Positions 31,016 to 46,000 of a stretch of 64,000 bases of DNA are shown here, in pieces. The DNA is from Trissonchulus latispiculum (lineage: Eukaryota; Nematoda; Enoplea; Enoplida; Ironidae): assembly GCA_030248195.1 (NCBI GenBank), contig JASAND010020726.1, positions 1-64,000 of the forward strand, read 5' to 3'. The notes beneath the pieces are model-generated. The model had not been told where the DNA came from. It was given only the letters and a program-made list of their open reading frames with translations, and did no database searches. Numbering within the stretch: the stretch's first letter is position 1; every line of letters begins with the position of its first letter. The translations under genes were made by a program, and so were the position numbers.

Positions 31016-34000
31016 TTAGTCTTGCGGGTCTTCAGAGTTAGGTTCGGAACTGTTGTCGTTTTCGCTATCGTAGGGATCATCATTGGAGCCTTCATCAGTT
31101 AGTCGCTGAACATATTCAATCTTTTTCGTAGATTCATTCAGGCGCATGAGGAAATTTGATCGGAAGGCATTAATCTGAGCATTGTCCGCGGAGGTTTGGT
31201 CCTTGATTATTTGGTTTGTTGTGAGCTGGAAAATCTCCTTGACACTGGGATAGAAAGCTGCAACAAGAATCTGCACGAATAGAGCTATGTAAGTGTTATT
31301 GTAGGAAAACATGACATAATGCATAATAGAAGAGCAGATAATTATAAAAATGTGATAGGGAATTGAATACCCATAAATTTGCCGCGTGGAATCTCGGTAT
31401 TGTCAGGTTTGATTTCTTGTATATTAAGTCGACAACGCAAACCATAGGTGAGCTTGGAGGTTCGGAAGGTTTGCATGCAGTTGGTGGCTCTATGCTTGAA
31501 ACAGGGTCCTTTTGGCAATTGGGACGGATCAAACTGAATATGTTGATGACAAGAAGGACACTGTCTGAAAATATGAAGAGATAACATCAGTATAAGATGA
31601 AAGTTAAGGGTGTGGGCTACGAATTTCACTAAAAGATCGATGTTGGAAAAGCTAGCTAGGCTTTTCCCGTATAATAGTATTAGGTTTGGTGCAAAACAGT
31701 TTAGTTTCAAAGAATTCCACCTAGCGTAGCATTCTGTGGAGCCCTCGCAAGGTGGTGTTAGCTGGTTCGAAACTAGACATTACACGCAAGAAAACTTCGC
31801 TGTGTGGTGAACGCTGTGTGCAAAATACAGTGTCGCAATTTGGCAGAGCAATATTTCTATGTGTTTTTGGACATAAAACTTTTGCTATAGTCACAAACTA
31901 GGAGAGATACAAACTTTACTTCAAATCATTACATGAGCATCACGAACACAAGCTGAAATGCTTAGTTTCAGATTCCACAGAAACCGATTTGGTCATTCTC
32001 AGGATTAAAGCATTAATTAAACTGTTCTGTTGATGACGTTGATTAGGCCTAAGTAACCGGGATCTATTTGGCTGTTCGTTGTTATCTTATCTAGCATTTG
32101 TTGCAATTAAATAACAACATATGCTTAAAGGCGACACTTAATCACGAAGCGGACATTTAAGAAGTGATGCAATAAGTTTAAGGCTGCCTCATTTGCATAA
32201 TCTGCGTATGGCAAACATTCTTTCATTTTGTATTGCAGTCAAGGGAGGTAACGTAATAACTTTGGTAAAGATGAAGAAATGTTTGTTGGGACCCCCTGTG
32301 AAAGTACAATGGATTAGAAAAACTTAAAAATTTCATCCCGGATAAGAACCCACTGATTCTACAACCCTCTTTTCCAAATCTTTAACTTTATAACATTGTT
32401 TGACCAAGGTCCCCTCTATCTAAAAAAAGGGAGCCGCTAGGATTACGTGCTAAGCATAGGCACTGCTTTTAGTAAAGGAAAAATTTCAGTTCAAAAGTGG
32501 GTGCACCCATTACAAATATTTCGCCTTCGGCGAAATAAAAATGTCAAGCTACATTTTGATATAAAAATGGCTTCTTAACTCCGAGTAATGAATGAGTAAT
32601 AATGGTGCAAATTTTATGTGACCAAAGGGAATCACCACCTTAACTGAATGAGCCCAAGTTCTCTGCAATCAATAATCCAAGTATTTGTGTGAATTTGTGT
32701 GAAAATTATATGATTGCCACTGTTATTTGGTGGCACTTCAAGGATGTGAATCAGTTACTCCAAGGTACTGAGGCAGAATCATCTGAAACTTTGCACATTA
32801 TAAGCTGATGACTGTACTAAGATTTGCAGAGAGTTAGAGCAGTAAGCCTTCCCGCACTGCTTAGAAATAGTGAATTACTTTCTCGAAGTAGGGGTGAAGA
32901 TCGATTCGAAATGCTGTAAGATAGTTGTAAGGGCATAATGAACGAAGGAAGCGTCATATCGAAAAACGGATTTGATATTCGGATTGAGGAGGTGAAAGAA
33001 CCCCTATAAGCAGTTTTGCAGCAAAATCAGTGACAATAAATTTGTTGGCCCTATTTTTGCTGGGCTTAGCCAGCTTTTCAAGGCTAAAAATCAGGGATAT
33101 TTCGTAACAAAAGCTTAGATAGCACACTAACCGGAAAACCAAAACCCTCTAAACTTAGCTACAATATGCCAAAATTAGAGTATAATAAATGGTAAAAAGC
33201 TGAGGTAGGCTAGGGGCTGCCAATTTTATTAGATCGAAAACGGCGCAGGGTCACCTCACAAGTTTTTGCTAAATTTTAAACTTCGACGTGTCATTGGTGA
33301 TGAAGGAAGCAACGCTCGAAAGTCGGAATACGTTCAAGATATAGTACCAGTAACAGATAACAATTTTGGCGGAAAGTTTTAAAATTGGTCAAACCGTTAA
33401 TGCAGCAGAGCTGAAAACAGCTTTCAGAAAAATCCCATGTTTCGCACCAAAATTAGCACTTTGCCGTTCTGCGAAAAACGCTGTATATGAGATATATTGT
33501 TGGCCGGTTTTAGGAAAACGGTTTTACTTTGATATGTTGGCTAACGTTGTGCAAAAAGTAGTTCTCTCCAACGACTTTCTTGACATAATTCGTAAGTTTT
33601 TGATGAAAGTAATTAATTGGAAAATTTGTAGTTTAACAGGTATATATTTAATTGAGAGTAGCAAAAGAGTAGAAGTTGCAAAAAATGTGAGGCATCTAAG
33701 TTAGCATTGATATGGGGAAAAGTTTAAAATTTTGACATAGATTAAAAGTATTATTCTTCGGAAAATTTAGAGTCGAATACTGTGCTAGCAGCAGATTAAG
33801 TCTGAAATAAAGCTAATTTCTATTATTAGCAAGTGGGAGGTATGGTAAATGTGGAGTAGCAAATGCACATGCTCATTGGATTTTCCTGGTACGCGGTAAA
33901 AGTAATACAAGAACTACAACATACTGTTCTGTCTTCGCTGTCAGAGACGCAAATTTGGGTTTCCGCCAAAAATGGCAAGGTTTCGAAATCGAAATTGTAC

Positions 34001-37000
34001 AAAAAATAACTAATCGTTATCTCACTTTCATGATTGTGAGCATCTGCTGTGACTGTACCAAGTCAGGACCAAGAGTGCATAATCGCTCTATATATAAGAA
34101 GAAGAGTAAGGCACTAGAGGGCTCCTCTTCTTGGCATTGTGTAACGGTGCTCCGACCACAATACGCGAATGTTCGTCCGTTTGGTGGGGGGTAGCAGAAA
34201 AGAGGTCGTCGTTTGGTGGTGTGGTAGCCAACAGCCAATCAGACTGCAGAAACGCCCTCCCAGTTTGGTGGGGGGGTTAGCAAAAAGAGGTCCCCGTTTG
34301 GTCGGGGTGTAGCAAAAAGAAGTCCCCATTTGGTGGGAGGGGGTACGCAAAAGAGGTCCCCGTTTGGGAGGGGGGGGGGTTCGGCAACCGCCAATCTGAT
34401 TCAGCATACCCCCCATCTGATATAGCTTTTGTATACCCCCCACCAAACGGAGTGGGGGTATGCTTGTCGACCGCCCCACCAAAAGGGGGAACATTCGCGT
34501 ATTGTGGTCAGTAGTATAAAAACCCCGGTTCTAGACCACTTAGCTAATAGTTCTGGCTTCTACTGGCTTTGCGCTTTTACACACTAGTAGCTACAATGAA
34601 GTTCTATACCCTTAGCCTTAAATTGAATTAGCTTTTTACGACCTAGGGTTTGTAACAACTATGACCTTGAAATTCTAACTAGCCTTAAAATCCGTAGTAG
34701 TATAGGAGAGGACAAATGGGAGCTCAGTATCAAATCATCACTTTATTTATTCAACAAGCATATGCATACAGTATTTATCAATACAAGTTCCACAAGTAAC
34801 AATCATTAAGTTTATTCAATCAATACATGACCATACGCAAATGAATGGATACCATCGTCAAGTATATATCGTTTGTCATCATAGGCGCTTAATCCTACCT
34901 TGCACCGCTGTACTGTAGTCAGTTGATGACCTCTTCTATCTATACTGCTCATGATATGTCGGGTTCTACCTCCATGCATTAATATTCGCTTATAATCTTC
35001 GTGCCTTAGTCTAACTGACCTATTAAGTCCCTTTGCCGCTGTCTTATCATCACCTTCACACTTGATGCTGTACATCTTTGCCCTTAATCCGACAAACTCG
35101 CTTATTGGCTTACCCTTGACTTCATCCTTCATCTTGCCTATCACCTTCTTGTTAGTACTGCTATAAAGTGGGTGGTCCTTAGGGTAGTTACTGGTATCGA
35201 ATAGGTCAATGTCCTGGCTCATATCCTGGTAAATGTCAGGGGTTGTCACATGGTAGCAAAAGCTGTCCGTGTCTGTGTACAGTAAGCTAACCCTGTCACC
35301 GTACTTCTGCCTCATGTAGTTATAGTGAAAGTTGTACATGAGGTATTTTGACAGTTCAAGTACAGTGAATCCTACATACACGGGTTTGCATAGCTTGACT
35401 GTACGTTTCTCCATCTGCACTGCTACCAGGTCCTCTGAAAATGCCTCACAAGCCTTGTACCTAGGGTTTGCAACTAACTTCTCAAACTTCTCTGGGCAGG
35501 TGACTAGTCTAACATCCACATGGTTGCGGACGTTCTCCATCGTTTTCCCGAATACCGCATTGTTCATCAGTTTGTAAAGATCTTCTTCAAACTTACTTTT
35601 CGCCGCTGCCCTCTTAACCATATTCAACTCAATGTAAGGCTTCATCCACGCCTCCTCCTCAAAGGTCACCCCTCTATGTATCTTCCTAATCACTAACCCT
35701 TGATCTATGTATTGCTGCAGGGTATGCTTGTGTATGATATAATGAGTCTTATTGCGTAGATTAGGTACTAACTTCTCACACCGCATGTACCCTCCTTGCT
35801 CCTTACTGTATGGCGATATCATCTGCTCAGTAATTGCAATCCTCTCGGGTGCAAGTGGGTAGTCATTGTGAGCGTTGTGTAGATGCTGCGGGTAGTCAAG
35901 GTCAACCTCAAGGATGCACGGAACTTCTCTCCATTGCTCCAAGTTGACCATCCACCTAAAGTTGCGTACAGGGAGTTTCTGGACCATTGACCAACCGTAT
36001 AGATTGTTCATATCCACGTAGGTGATGTAAGAGGTTGGCTGCTTAGGGTCATACCCATCGAGCAGTGGGTTATTGGCCTTTGCGTACCGTTGGGCAACCA
36101 TTGCCACCCCACCTCTTATACCATCTTCAAAAAACTTGTACATATCTGGATCAGTCAAAAGATCTAACTCCTGTCCAGTATACTTGAGGCAGGCGTCCCA
36201 GGCAAATGAAGGTAGAGTACAGTAGTGGCAAGGATCTAAGCCATACGTTTTCAGGCTAGTCTTGCGAAAGTTCTCTACCACATCTGCCAATAGTAGGACA
36301 TCTGTTCTCAAGTATTCGTCATGATACTGTCCCATATTCTCTATACCTAGCTCATTCCACACAGTCTTTGCATGTTCATAGTCTCGGATGTCAATGTCGC
36401 TATCAGTTAGTGTGCTGTGGAAGGCTTCAATGGGTGGTAACTGAGCTTCACTAAATCTATCCCACGAGTCCATATACTCATATGGGTAAACTCCCTTTCT
36501 TCTCATCAGTGAAAGCTTATCTCCGTAGACACTAGATGTGAATGTAAAGTCTTCATCTGTCAGTCCGTCTGCCAGTGTATCCAACGATCTATTCAGGAAC
36601 TGGTAACTATCGATGAATCTAATACGCCACTCCTGTTCGACATTCAGTTCAAAACAAAGGTAGTCTTCTAATCCCTTCGGTACACAGGTGATGTCTAACT
36701 TAAACTCTTTGCTAATCTTCCCTACCTCTTGCATAATCAGGTGCCCGTCGTATCGTCTCAGGTTATGGAACATTACAGTCACCGTCCGACCCAGTTTATA
36801 CTTTAGGTTACACCGCCTATGGGCATACCCCCTGAAGGTGCCACAAATGTGACAGTGGTCTCGGGTTGATTCCCCATCTGCAATCGTGCCATGACATAGG
36901 TGACATTCACTACCATGCTGAAGGAGTCGCTTGGGCAAACGTGGGTATTTATTCAATCGTTCCTGATATTGTTGACCTTTCAGTAGGATGGCTCTAAGGA

Positions 37001-40000
37001 ATTGTTGCACTGCGTCCTCCCCACGGTAAATCAATGGTTCACCTCGGACAACAGGCATTCCCTCACAACACTGGAGCACATCTACTAACCCAAATGCACA
37101 TGGCCTATGACTCTCATACCTATTCGTATAGGAGGAATACGGGTTGGGTTGACAAGTATCTATCTTCTCCAGTAAACACTCAAAATCTGCATAAATCACA
37201 TAAGGTCGCATTAAACGTCTATGATCATTCTGAAATTTTAGTTTAGTTGACGATGGCATTACTGTTATTTGCAAATTATCAGTACTACAAAGTTTCTGGT
37301 GATTGTTACATTTATCTTCAGTTGGAAATGGAAACAGGCAATGATTACAAAAGTATTTTCTGTGTTCGTCCTTCCGTTGGTCATGCAGGAGTCTTCCAAG
37401 GTTCTTGATTAGGCAATAGTGCTGATTATCCACAAGGAGGAGATGAAGATGCTTCTCTCGTTTGGTTCTGGATAGGTACAGGATATGGACTGATCTGTCG
37501 TATCCATAGACATTGACGGAGACATCATTCTGTCGTTCAAACTTCGGGATATCAGTCAGTTTCATTGGGAACTCCAATCCTTCAAAGTTCAACTCATCCA
37601 CAAATTGTTGATACTTGACCACTCTATTGGCATGATCTTTCATCGGATGGAGGCCTGCCAGGATACTCCACATGAAGCATTTATTGTCAGTATTCTTGGG
37701 ATTGATGATTGCCTTCTTTGCTGTGAGGCTCTTCGGTAGAGGTACGTATGTTGATCCATATAGTGGGCGATATTTAGCCAGGTGAATATCCAGGTATCGC
37801 ACATGATCGATCACCCATCCTGATCCATTGCGTTGGAATTCTTCGATATTGGTGAGAATGCGATTAATCATAGAGTTCATAGGCATATCTTCACCAGGAA
37901 TAATGATAGTCTGTTTGCTGGCAAAATAGCTGCTCATCGTTTCATTTGTAATCTCGTTGATGAATAAAATATGCAGTCTCAATTGCATCTTCAAGGCTCG
38001 GTCACCAATGAGGCTCTGAATAGCTTCGGTGCAGTCCAATAGGAATTCTTTAGGATCATTGGTTGACTCTTCGGGTGTTATGCGGTACCACCTATAGTAC
38101 CCACGTAAGGACGCCGCTTGACGCTGCAAAGTCATTATCAATACTGAATAACTGAACTGAATAACATATGTGATACCCTTCTTATTACCACGAAAATTTG
38201 AATTTCATGAAGCAACAAACAACAAACAACACTTACCGGTAATCATGAAGTTAGCAGTACATTTAAAAAAAGCTGATATTTAAAAATTGTGATATTACAA
38301 AAGGCTGCTTTTATAAATTTAGATTTTTCAAAAAAGTTACACGAAATGTACAAGACATTACAGTAGGGAAAATACTTAGTAGTAGTATTCACTTAGGGCA
38401 CCACGTAGGTATTCAAGTTCAGAGGTATTGGCAATCTTAAAGCCAGTCATTTTATCGTGGATAGACTGAAGGCGTCTGTCAGTGTCATAACAGTACTCCC
38501 AACATTGATCCCATTCAATGTAGTGACAGGCATTAGATCGATGACTTAGATCACCCTCGCGACACAGGTGTAGACTACAGTCCTCTAGCCGGCGATATAG
38601 GTGATCACTTTCTAACACGGTGGAAATATTGCCTTGAGATAGTTGAATACCATTCTCCGTCTCTGTAATGTCTACAGAAGACACTATTGCGATTAGGCTC
38701 AGTAGTAGCAACATTATAACTTATAGCTCAAAATTATTAGTGCACTTATGCAGACTTTTTATGGGATTTCTGGCAGTAAGGTGTGGGTTCTAGTGTCACC
38801 CGATCAACAAAGGTCTTGACAATGTTATCATTAGTGTCACTTCTTCGCCTCAGATAGTTGACAATTGAGTCCATTGATCTTCCTCGGGACCTGTGGTGAA
38901 GGAAGTATATGCAGTACTCCCCACATACATCAGTGGTGAAATCTTGCAACTGAATGCGATTATACTGTAGTTCCCTCCTGCCAATGTATGACATGAAGAG
39001 GAGAGGAGGTAGTCCGTAGCTGTCAAAATATTCTACCCTGTTATCCTCTAGCCACATTGCAACCCAGTGTTCACCAGCCTCACCGGATGCCTCAGTGTTA
39101 GCAACAAGACATCCTGGGCGGTACCGTGGTAGCTTATCACTGGGAAATACTCCTAGGAGAGGAACTTTGCAGTCTTTCCTTAAAGTCTCAAGGATCTCAC
39201 GGGTATTCATAGTGCGTAGTCAAAGAATGGTGTCCGATTATAGTCTATTGATATGAGATTATCAAATTCTCCGTATATAATGATTTCTACACCCTGGGGA
39301 TAAGTGGCGGCTGGTAGGGCCTTCTCAAGTTGCATCCTGAGTGACACATCACCTTCCTTGATCAGTTGCATTGCCCCTGTATCAATATTGTCTGGTGTCA
39401 GGTCAAAGGCAAAAATAGTGTATCCCTTGGCAAAGTCTTCGTAGGAAATATCTGCTCCCTTGGTGGATCCTGCCATATCGTTGCCTTCGTAGAGGTATAT
39501 GAAGGGCATCGTATACTGGAACTTATCCCATGCCATCTTCATTGGCTGCTTTGGTACAAACTCATCACCATACTTTAGGGCAATCTCACTGACATTACAG
39601 TGTTGGAACTCGAGGGGATTATGCTTCTGACTTCCATTGAATGCCTCTGACTTGACCATTGCCACTAGGACTCTACGAGGAAGTTGACCGGTGAATATGG
39701 AATTCTCTACGACAGTCTGCACACCAGGAGCGATATGCCTTGTCACCAGTTTAGTTCTTCTGATTGGATACTTGGCTGTCTCATGGTCTCTCAGTACACC
39801 CTCAATTGCCATGGTGAGAGAGTCTTGTGGTCTGACTTTCCACACATACCAACGTATATCGTCGACTAAAAGTTTGTATCCACTGGTTGCTGACTGGAGG
39901 AGGATGTCGTCACTGTTACGGTGTAATTCCAGACTCAACTGACACTCACTCAGAAGGTATCGGTCTTGCTTGAAGAGGTCGCAATGAAGGGGTCCTGCCA

Positions 40001-43000
40001 CCACGACATACCGGCCATCTGTAAATGGTATACCCCGATGCTTAGCTGCCGTAGTGGAGATATCGTTGAAATCACTATCCTTTGCAAATAGGTTACTCTG
40101 CAGATGAGACGTCTTTGCTTCTTTCCCAAAGTTGGCGATAGTCTCCAGGTACGCTCCATAGTGATAAAGGTCTCCACTGTTGTAAATTTCCTTGTCGGAT
40201 AGTTTGACCACTAATCGTCTAATGAATGACTTTGCTAGCATATTGATGGGTGCTACCGAGATACTACCGTCGGCCGCCTTTGCTACTGCCTTTCCATCAC
40301 TATCAGTTATCCGTAGTTTCAGGTAAAGGTAGTTCCGGTTCAGGTCAAGCATATAAGAATCCTTTGGTACAAGGAATAGGTATGGACCATTACTGGTTAC
40401 AGGATTTAGGGGATAAATTTCTGCCATATAGCCACTCTCCACACTGACCTGAGTTGGAGGTAGCGAGAAGAGATCCATTTCGGACTTGAAGCCCGGCATA
40501 GACCGTTCATCTACTTGCTTAGCCATTGAAATAATTGTTAGCGTATTACTATAATTACATAGGGCGGGTTTTTATGGGCTGTAAATATCGCGCTTCAATC
40601 TCTTAACTTTGCGTCTATGTGGTCTGCTTCCAATACCTTCTCCTTGCTGTATTGCCTTTCCACTGTTCTCCAGCAGGCGTCCAATGGCTGCCTTCCCATG
40701 TCGTTTGAGTGCTTCCTTTGGATCTTCACCTCTATTCAAGTAATCACGAGCCACATCTCCGGCTGTCTGAAAGGCCTGCCTGCCTGCCTCTAGACCTACA
40801 CGACGTACTACTGGCCAAATAAAGCGTCCAATACCTCTCAAGAGGCTGCCTAGGCCATCTCCTCGCTGATACCTTTGGCCGGCGTAGAAACCAGACCCTC
40901 TCTGTATCAGGTGCAGTTGCCAGTCTTCAACGGTTTCTGGATGATATCTGGTCCTCATCTTTCTTGAAGTGTAACTTGATAACTATACTACCATACTCAA
41001 AATGTACACTCCTGCCAATGTGATTGTTTATATGGACTTTAATGCTATTGATCACATGCTTATTCACAGGGACGTAGTGAGGTTCTGGAGAGTACTGGAT
41101 GGTATCTCCATACTCTTCACCCGCCTTTACTACTGCCAGCAGGTTGCCGGTAGTTGTGCCCACCAGCTGTTCTTTCACGATATCACAATGGACTTGAAGA
41201 TAATGAAAGTTAAGGCTGGGTGGACGTTGTGCGTAGAATTTCTTTGTCCTCAGGGCATCTCTACCATCCTCTACTGTGAATTTCTGAGAGTCAAAGCCAA
41301 GCATGCGTACAATGGTAGGAGCAAATTGAATAAACCCGAAGTTGGGTCTTTCAAGGTGTTCTGGATTTTCGTATAAGTCTAGGTAGACTCGATCCTTTTC
41401 CTGATCATAGACGAAACGTATAGGAGGTGATTCCTGACGTTCATTAAGAATTGACTGAATGGTAAGGTTGATGGTATTTATCAGATCGTGAAGGTTATAG
41501 TATCTCCGCCTGGGTATATTACTAACTGCTCTCTCGTCTGCCTCAAATAGGACTATGATGAATGTGTCTGCATTAGAATTGATGGCTTTCCAAGTGTGAG
41601 GATAGATAAAGTCAACCATTGCAACGGACCACCTGCCATGTAGATGCAGAGGGTGAGCTAGCTGGTTCTCAAAGGTTCCGTCCTTTCCGGTCACATACAG
41701 GTAGAAACTCATCTTCGCTTTCGGAAGTGTAACTTAGCAAAGACCTTTCCGTACTCAAAGTCTACCGCCATACCGTGATCATCCTTTATATGTATTTCAA
41801 TACTGTCAAACTCCTTTCTTAGCACTGGTATATAGTGTGGATTATTGTATATTCGATCAACAGTATCATTATGTTTTCCCTCGATACTGACAACACGAAT
41901 GATGGGAGCAATGGTGTTTCCTATCATTTGCGGTGCCACCACGTCGCAGTATATGAAGAGGGAATATAGTCCGCCTCTCAGGTCTGGTGCATTAGCGGCC
42001 ACTGCGTATCTAGGTGGTGAGACTGTCTTTTCCTTTGGTACGACCTTTGTGTCAGAGTATCCTAGCATATACTTGAGTTGTTTACTAAAGTGTAACGCCT
42101 TAAAGTCTGGTTCTTCATCTAGGGTAGTAGGTTTAAGTCCGACACGTCTATGAAGTTCATCGTAGGCCAATTCACAATTGATCTTCTTTGTTAGCTCAAG
42201 GGTATAATTGATGGCATCACAGAGTTGAAATATTGATTCATAGTTGTTCAGTGGGATGTGATTATGGAAGGTCTTCTTACCAACTGTCACTCCAAGTTTT
42301 GCATCATCCTTGTTTCCTACATTGAACCAGGTAACAGGATATCCGAGCTCTACAAGTGCCACCTCCCATTCACCTTCGAGGTCAACACGATGAGGAAGTT
42401 TGACTCGGAAATTGTGCAGTTTGTTTGTTGGATAGTCTGCTGTATTACTGGGTAGGTATAGGTAAAAATCCATTGTCTTCAGTTATCCAACTGTTGAACT
42501 TGTCAGGGTATCCAAGCCACTTGACAAAATACTCTTTACGACCTTTTCGACGCCTGGTTTTTATAACCTTTTCTACCCAATAGGTGTCTGGTTCGTCAAC
42601 CTTTTGTACTTCAGGCTGGTAGAAACCACCAATCACCTCTTCGCCACCATAGTCTTCTAGGAGATACATGGGTGGGTCACCAGTCCTGACACTTCTGATA
42701 CGGAACAACTCTTCTGACCAATTAGGGAGGTATCCTTTATCAAAGAGGCCTTTACTCTTACTGATTCGGACCATATCTCCCTTCTTTAATCCTGGCTGGG
42801 TTTCTCCACGGGATCCACGTCTGAGTGCCCTGTTAACCTCTTCCATATTTTCAGGTTTCGATGCCTCCACTGGCGTCATACGAATACTCCTGTGGCGAGC
42901 ATTGTTGTAGCCTTCCACGAGTTGAGGAAGGTCGTCAATGTACCTGTACGATCTGGTCTTTGTAAAGTATTTCCATATCTTTGTCTTAATAGTGCGATTG

Positions 43001-46000
43001 AAACGCTCAACGAGGCTACACTTGATCACTGGATTATTGCATGTATAAAAGTTGATGTGGTTCGCCTTGAGGAGTGACTGGAAATCTTTGTTCAAAAATT
43101 CTTTGCCTCTGTCTGACTGTAGGTGTTGTGGTCGTCTGCCATCTGCCAATATTTTACGAAAAGCTCTAGTCATCTCTTGACCACCCTTGCTTTTAACTGG
43201 GATCACCCATGCGTACTTGGAGAAGACGTCAATGCAGTTGAATAGGTACTTGTAGCCATCATTCTTGTCTGCTATAGATACCATATCTGCCAGGTCTATT
43301 TGCCATAGGTCGTCGATACCGGCCACCTGATACCTCCTCGTTTGGAATCTGTGTCTAACTGGTTTATGGATGCTGTAAGTGTACTGTTTCTCCAACCAAT
43401 CAGTGACTTTGGACCTCGAGATTCCATGTCTTTTTGCCTCCTGATACACCCGATTAATACCGCCAAATGCTGCAGGACTTTGCGGATCATAGTAAATCTT
43501 CTCTAAGGTGGAATTATGACCACTATTAGTATTACCATTAGCAGTATTATTATTATTGTTAATATTAGCATCTGTATCTGTATTCTCTAGTGCCGCTTCC
43601 ATTTGAGTTTTCTTAGGGCTGACCTAATTCCTTGACCTGTCTGTATATTTATGTACCGTGGATTTCCGATAAGTTCTCGAGGTACGTTGCTGTCTCTTAG
43701 TGCCTTTGCCAATGTTTGCCACCCTGTTGCCGGTGGTTGACTGGGTCTGTTGCGAATGAAGTCGTGAATCAGATCATATATTCTAGATCCAACTGCTGGC
43801 TGACCCTGATACTCTATTTCACCTCGACTGTTAACCTTGAGACCTGGTATACTCATGATATGTTCAATCAGATGCCTACCCTTCTGTTGCAGTGTTGGTG
43901 GTAAGGTAGATACAATGTCTGGCATAGCATGGGACTTCACGGTCATCTCCGTTGGTCTATCTCGTAGTATTCGACGCCTATAGTCTGCCTGTTTAAACAA
44001 TTTACTCTTGATATCTGCTGGTAGTTTAGACTTGAGAACATTGCTAGCTTCCTTCTCCAACACCCTTGTGTGCTCATCAAAGTAGTCTGGCTTAACTAGT
44101 ATTGAGTATTCCATCGTTGCTTTGCTCATCAGTGTCAGTTTTTATTATCTTATGAGATTCCCGAGTAGTCCACTGACAATACCTACAATAGGTCCCAGGA
44201 GAGCTGGTAAAAATCCTCCGTGCTGAATGATTAGTTTCTTCTTCTTCTTAAGACTGACTCGTTTCTTTCGTAGGGCTCTTAGGGCGTGTTTATATCTTGC
44301 TAATCTCTTCTTGTCTTTCTGGGATATCTTTACGTTGCCAGAGAGGATATTTTCTGCACAGTCACAAATAGCTTTAATGAGGTCGGAACTTCCATGAAGA
44401 ACAATTGCCTCTCTTTGCTTACGACTTTTGCAACGACACAATAGTCGCAGTGTATCGATATTTCTTTCAAAACGATCCATGATTATTCTTTCTTGATATT
44501 GTCAGTTTTTATGGAATATACGTCGGTATAAGGATCATCAGGGAAAATATGCCCTCGTAGGCGGAGTTTTTCTGGTGTGTTCTGGTCTAGGTCTATCAGT
44601 AGATATCCATGCGGTCGACTAGTGGCATGCTCAAAAGCTTCCATAAATCCTTTCACTCTACCTGGATACATTTGCCTAGCCAAGTTCATCGGTGTTAGTT
44701 TATCGGCTGGATTCTTCATGAGGACAATATACTGACTATTTATCCTATTAGTCCGCTGCCTATCGTAGAAGATGTCTTGAGTGATATTGATGACACTGCA
44801 GGACCAATGGTGACAACCTCGAGTGAACAGTTGAACAAGGTTAGGTTGCTGCTTAATTTCGCTCATCAGATCATCAAGTACTACCAACTTTGCGTCAGGG
44901 GTTTTCAATTTCTCTAGATCTGGTAGACCTTTGACAAATTCTACCTGAGGAAGATTATCATATGCATCTTGCCACTCAGTATAACACCAAATAATCTTTT
45001 CAGGTGGTTCTGATATCATTTCGTCTGCATGTTCCACCAGTCGAGACACAAAGGTGGTCTTTCCTGCCTTTGTTGGAGCCGCCACGATACATGTGAAGGG
45101 ATGCTGAAACTTTGGTGTCCTAACTCTCTCCATACTTACTATGAAAACACCAACGCTGTTTATATGACTTTATTGTACATACAGTGCACATACTCAATGC
45201 AACGATCATCAACAAGTATATATAGTCATCATAGTGTCATATTTTTTCTTGTCTCCTGATACATGTGTTCTTTCTTCACTGTTGAATCTTCATATCATCA
45301 TCACGTCATTCTTCATTTGGTAGTATCCATCATATCTTCATCATCGAGAATAAGTTCTTCCACTACTTCATCTTCATTGATCAGTTGCTTCATATCGACA
45401 TGTAGAATTCGTCGCCATCCAATGCCAGGAATAGAAATGATTATCTTTTGCCTCGGATATCGTCTGCATTTATTCTTGTGATAGCGGCTGAGGCGGATCA
45501 GGCTCTGGAGTGCCTTATAGATACCCATGGTGCAATATATGGTTTAGTGGTATTTACACCAGTATCGTAGGCCTACTTATTGACTATAGAGCTGGTATAT
45601 CTGGTCTGCTGTAAAACTGACAGGACCAACAAAGCCACAAAGGACACGCTTATCTTGATCCAGGCAAAGAGTTGTCTCGTTATATGTGGAAGTGTAGGGA
45701 CATGGAATAGATCCGTTAATATAGACTGGGCACTGGAAGTTTAGACAATTGTATATGAATTGGCGGATCTCGTGAAAACTATCAAGTGATACAAGGTGCT
45801 CAGTCCAACCATTATGAATAAAGATGGCATTGTCTATCGTAACGGAATCCTTCAGTGGTGGTAGCTTACACTGGGTATGCTGTGACAACAAAATCGCTAA
45901 TACAATCGTAGACAATAAAAATTTTATGAGAAGGCTTGTGATTATACAGGGAACTCCTTTGACCAATTGGAGTTTCGTATAGTTTAAAAAGGAATGCCCT

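Larger units (their letters stand above)
31565..34069. other. Intron/intergenic DNA left of the Polinton
   Basis: Part of the proposed fifth intron of the Helitron gene. It contains a dispersed repeat at 32545-32640 and a GC hairpin at 32518-32536. A 112-codon frame at 33366-33704 has no recognisable motif and is not called as a gene. Confidence 0.5.

Noticed and set aside
33366..33704. 112-codon plus frame as a gene
   Set aside because: No recognisable domain, no splice or promoter context, and located in a long intron on the opposite strand.
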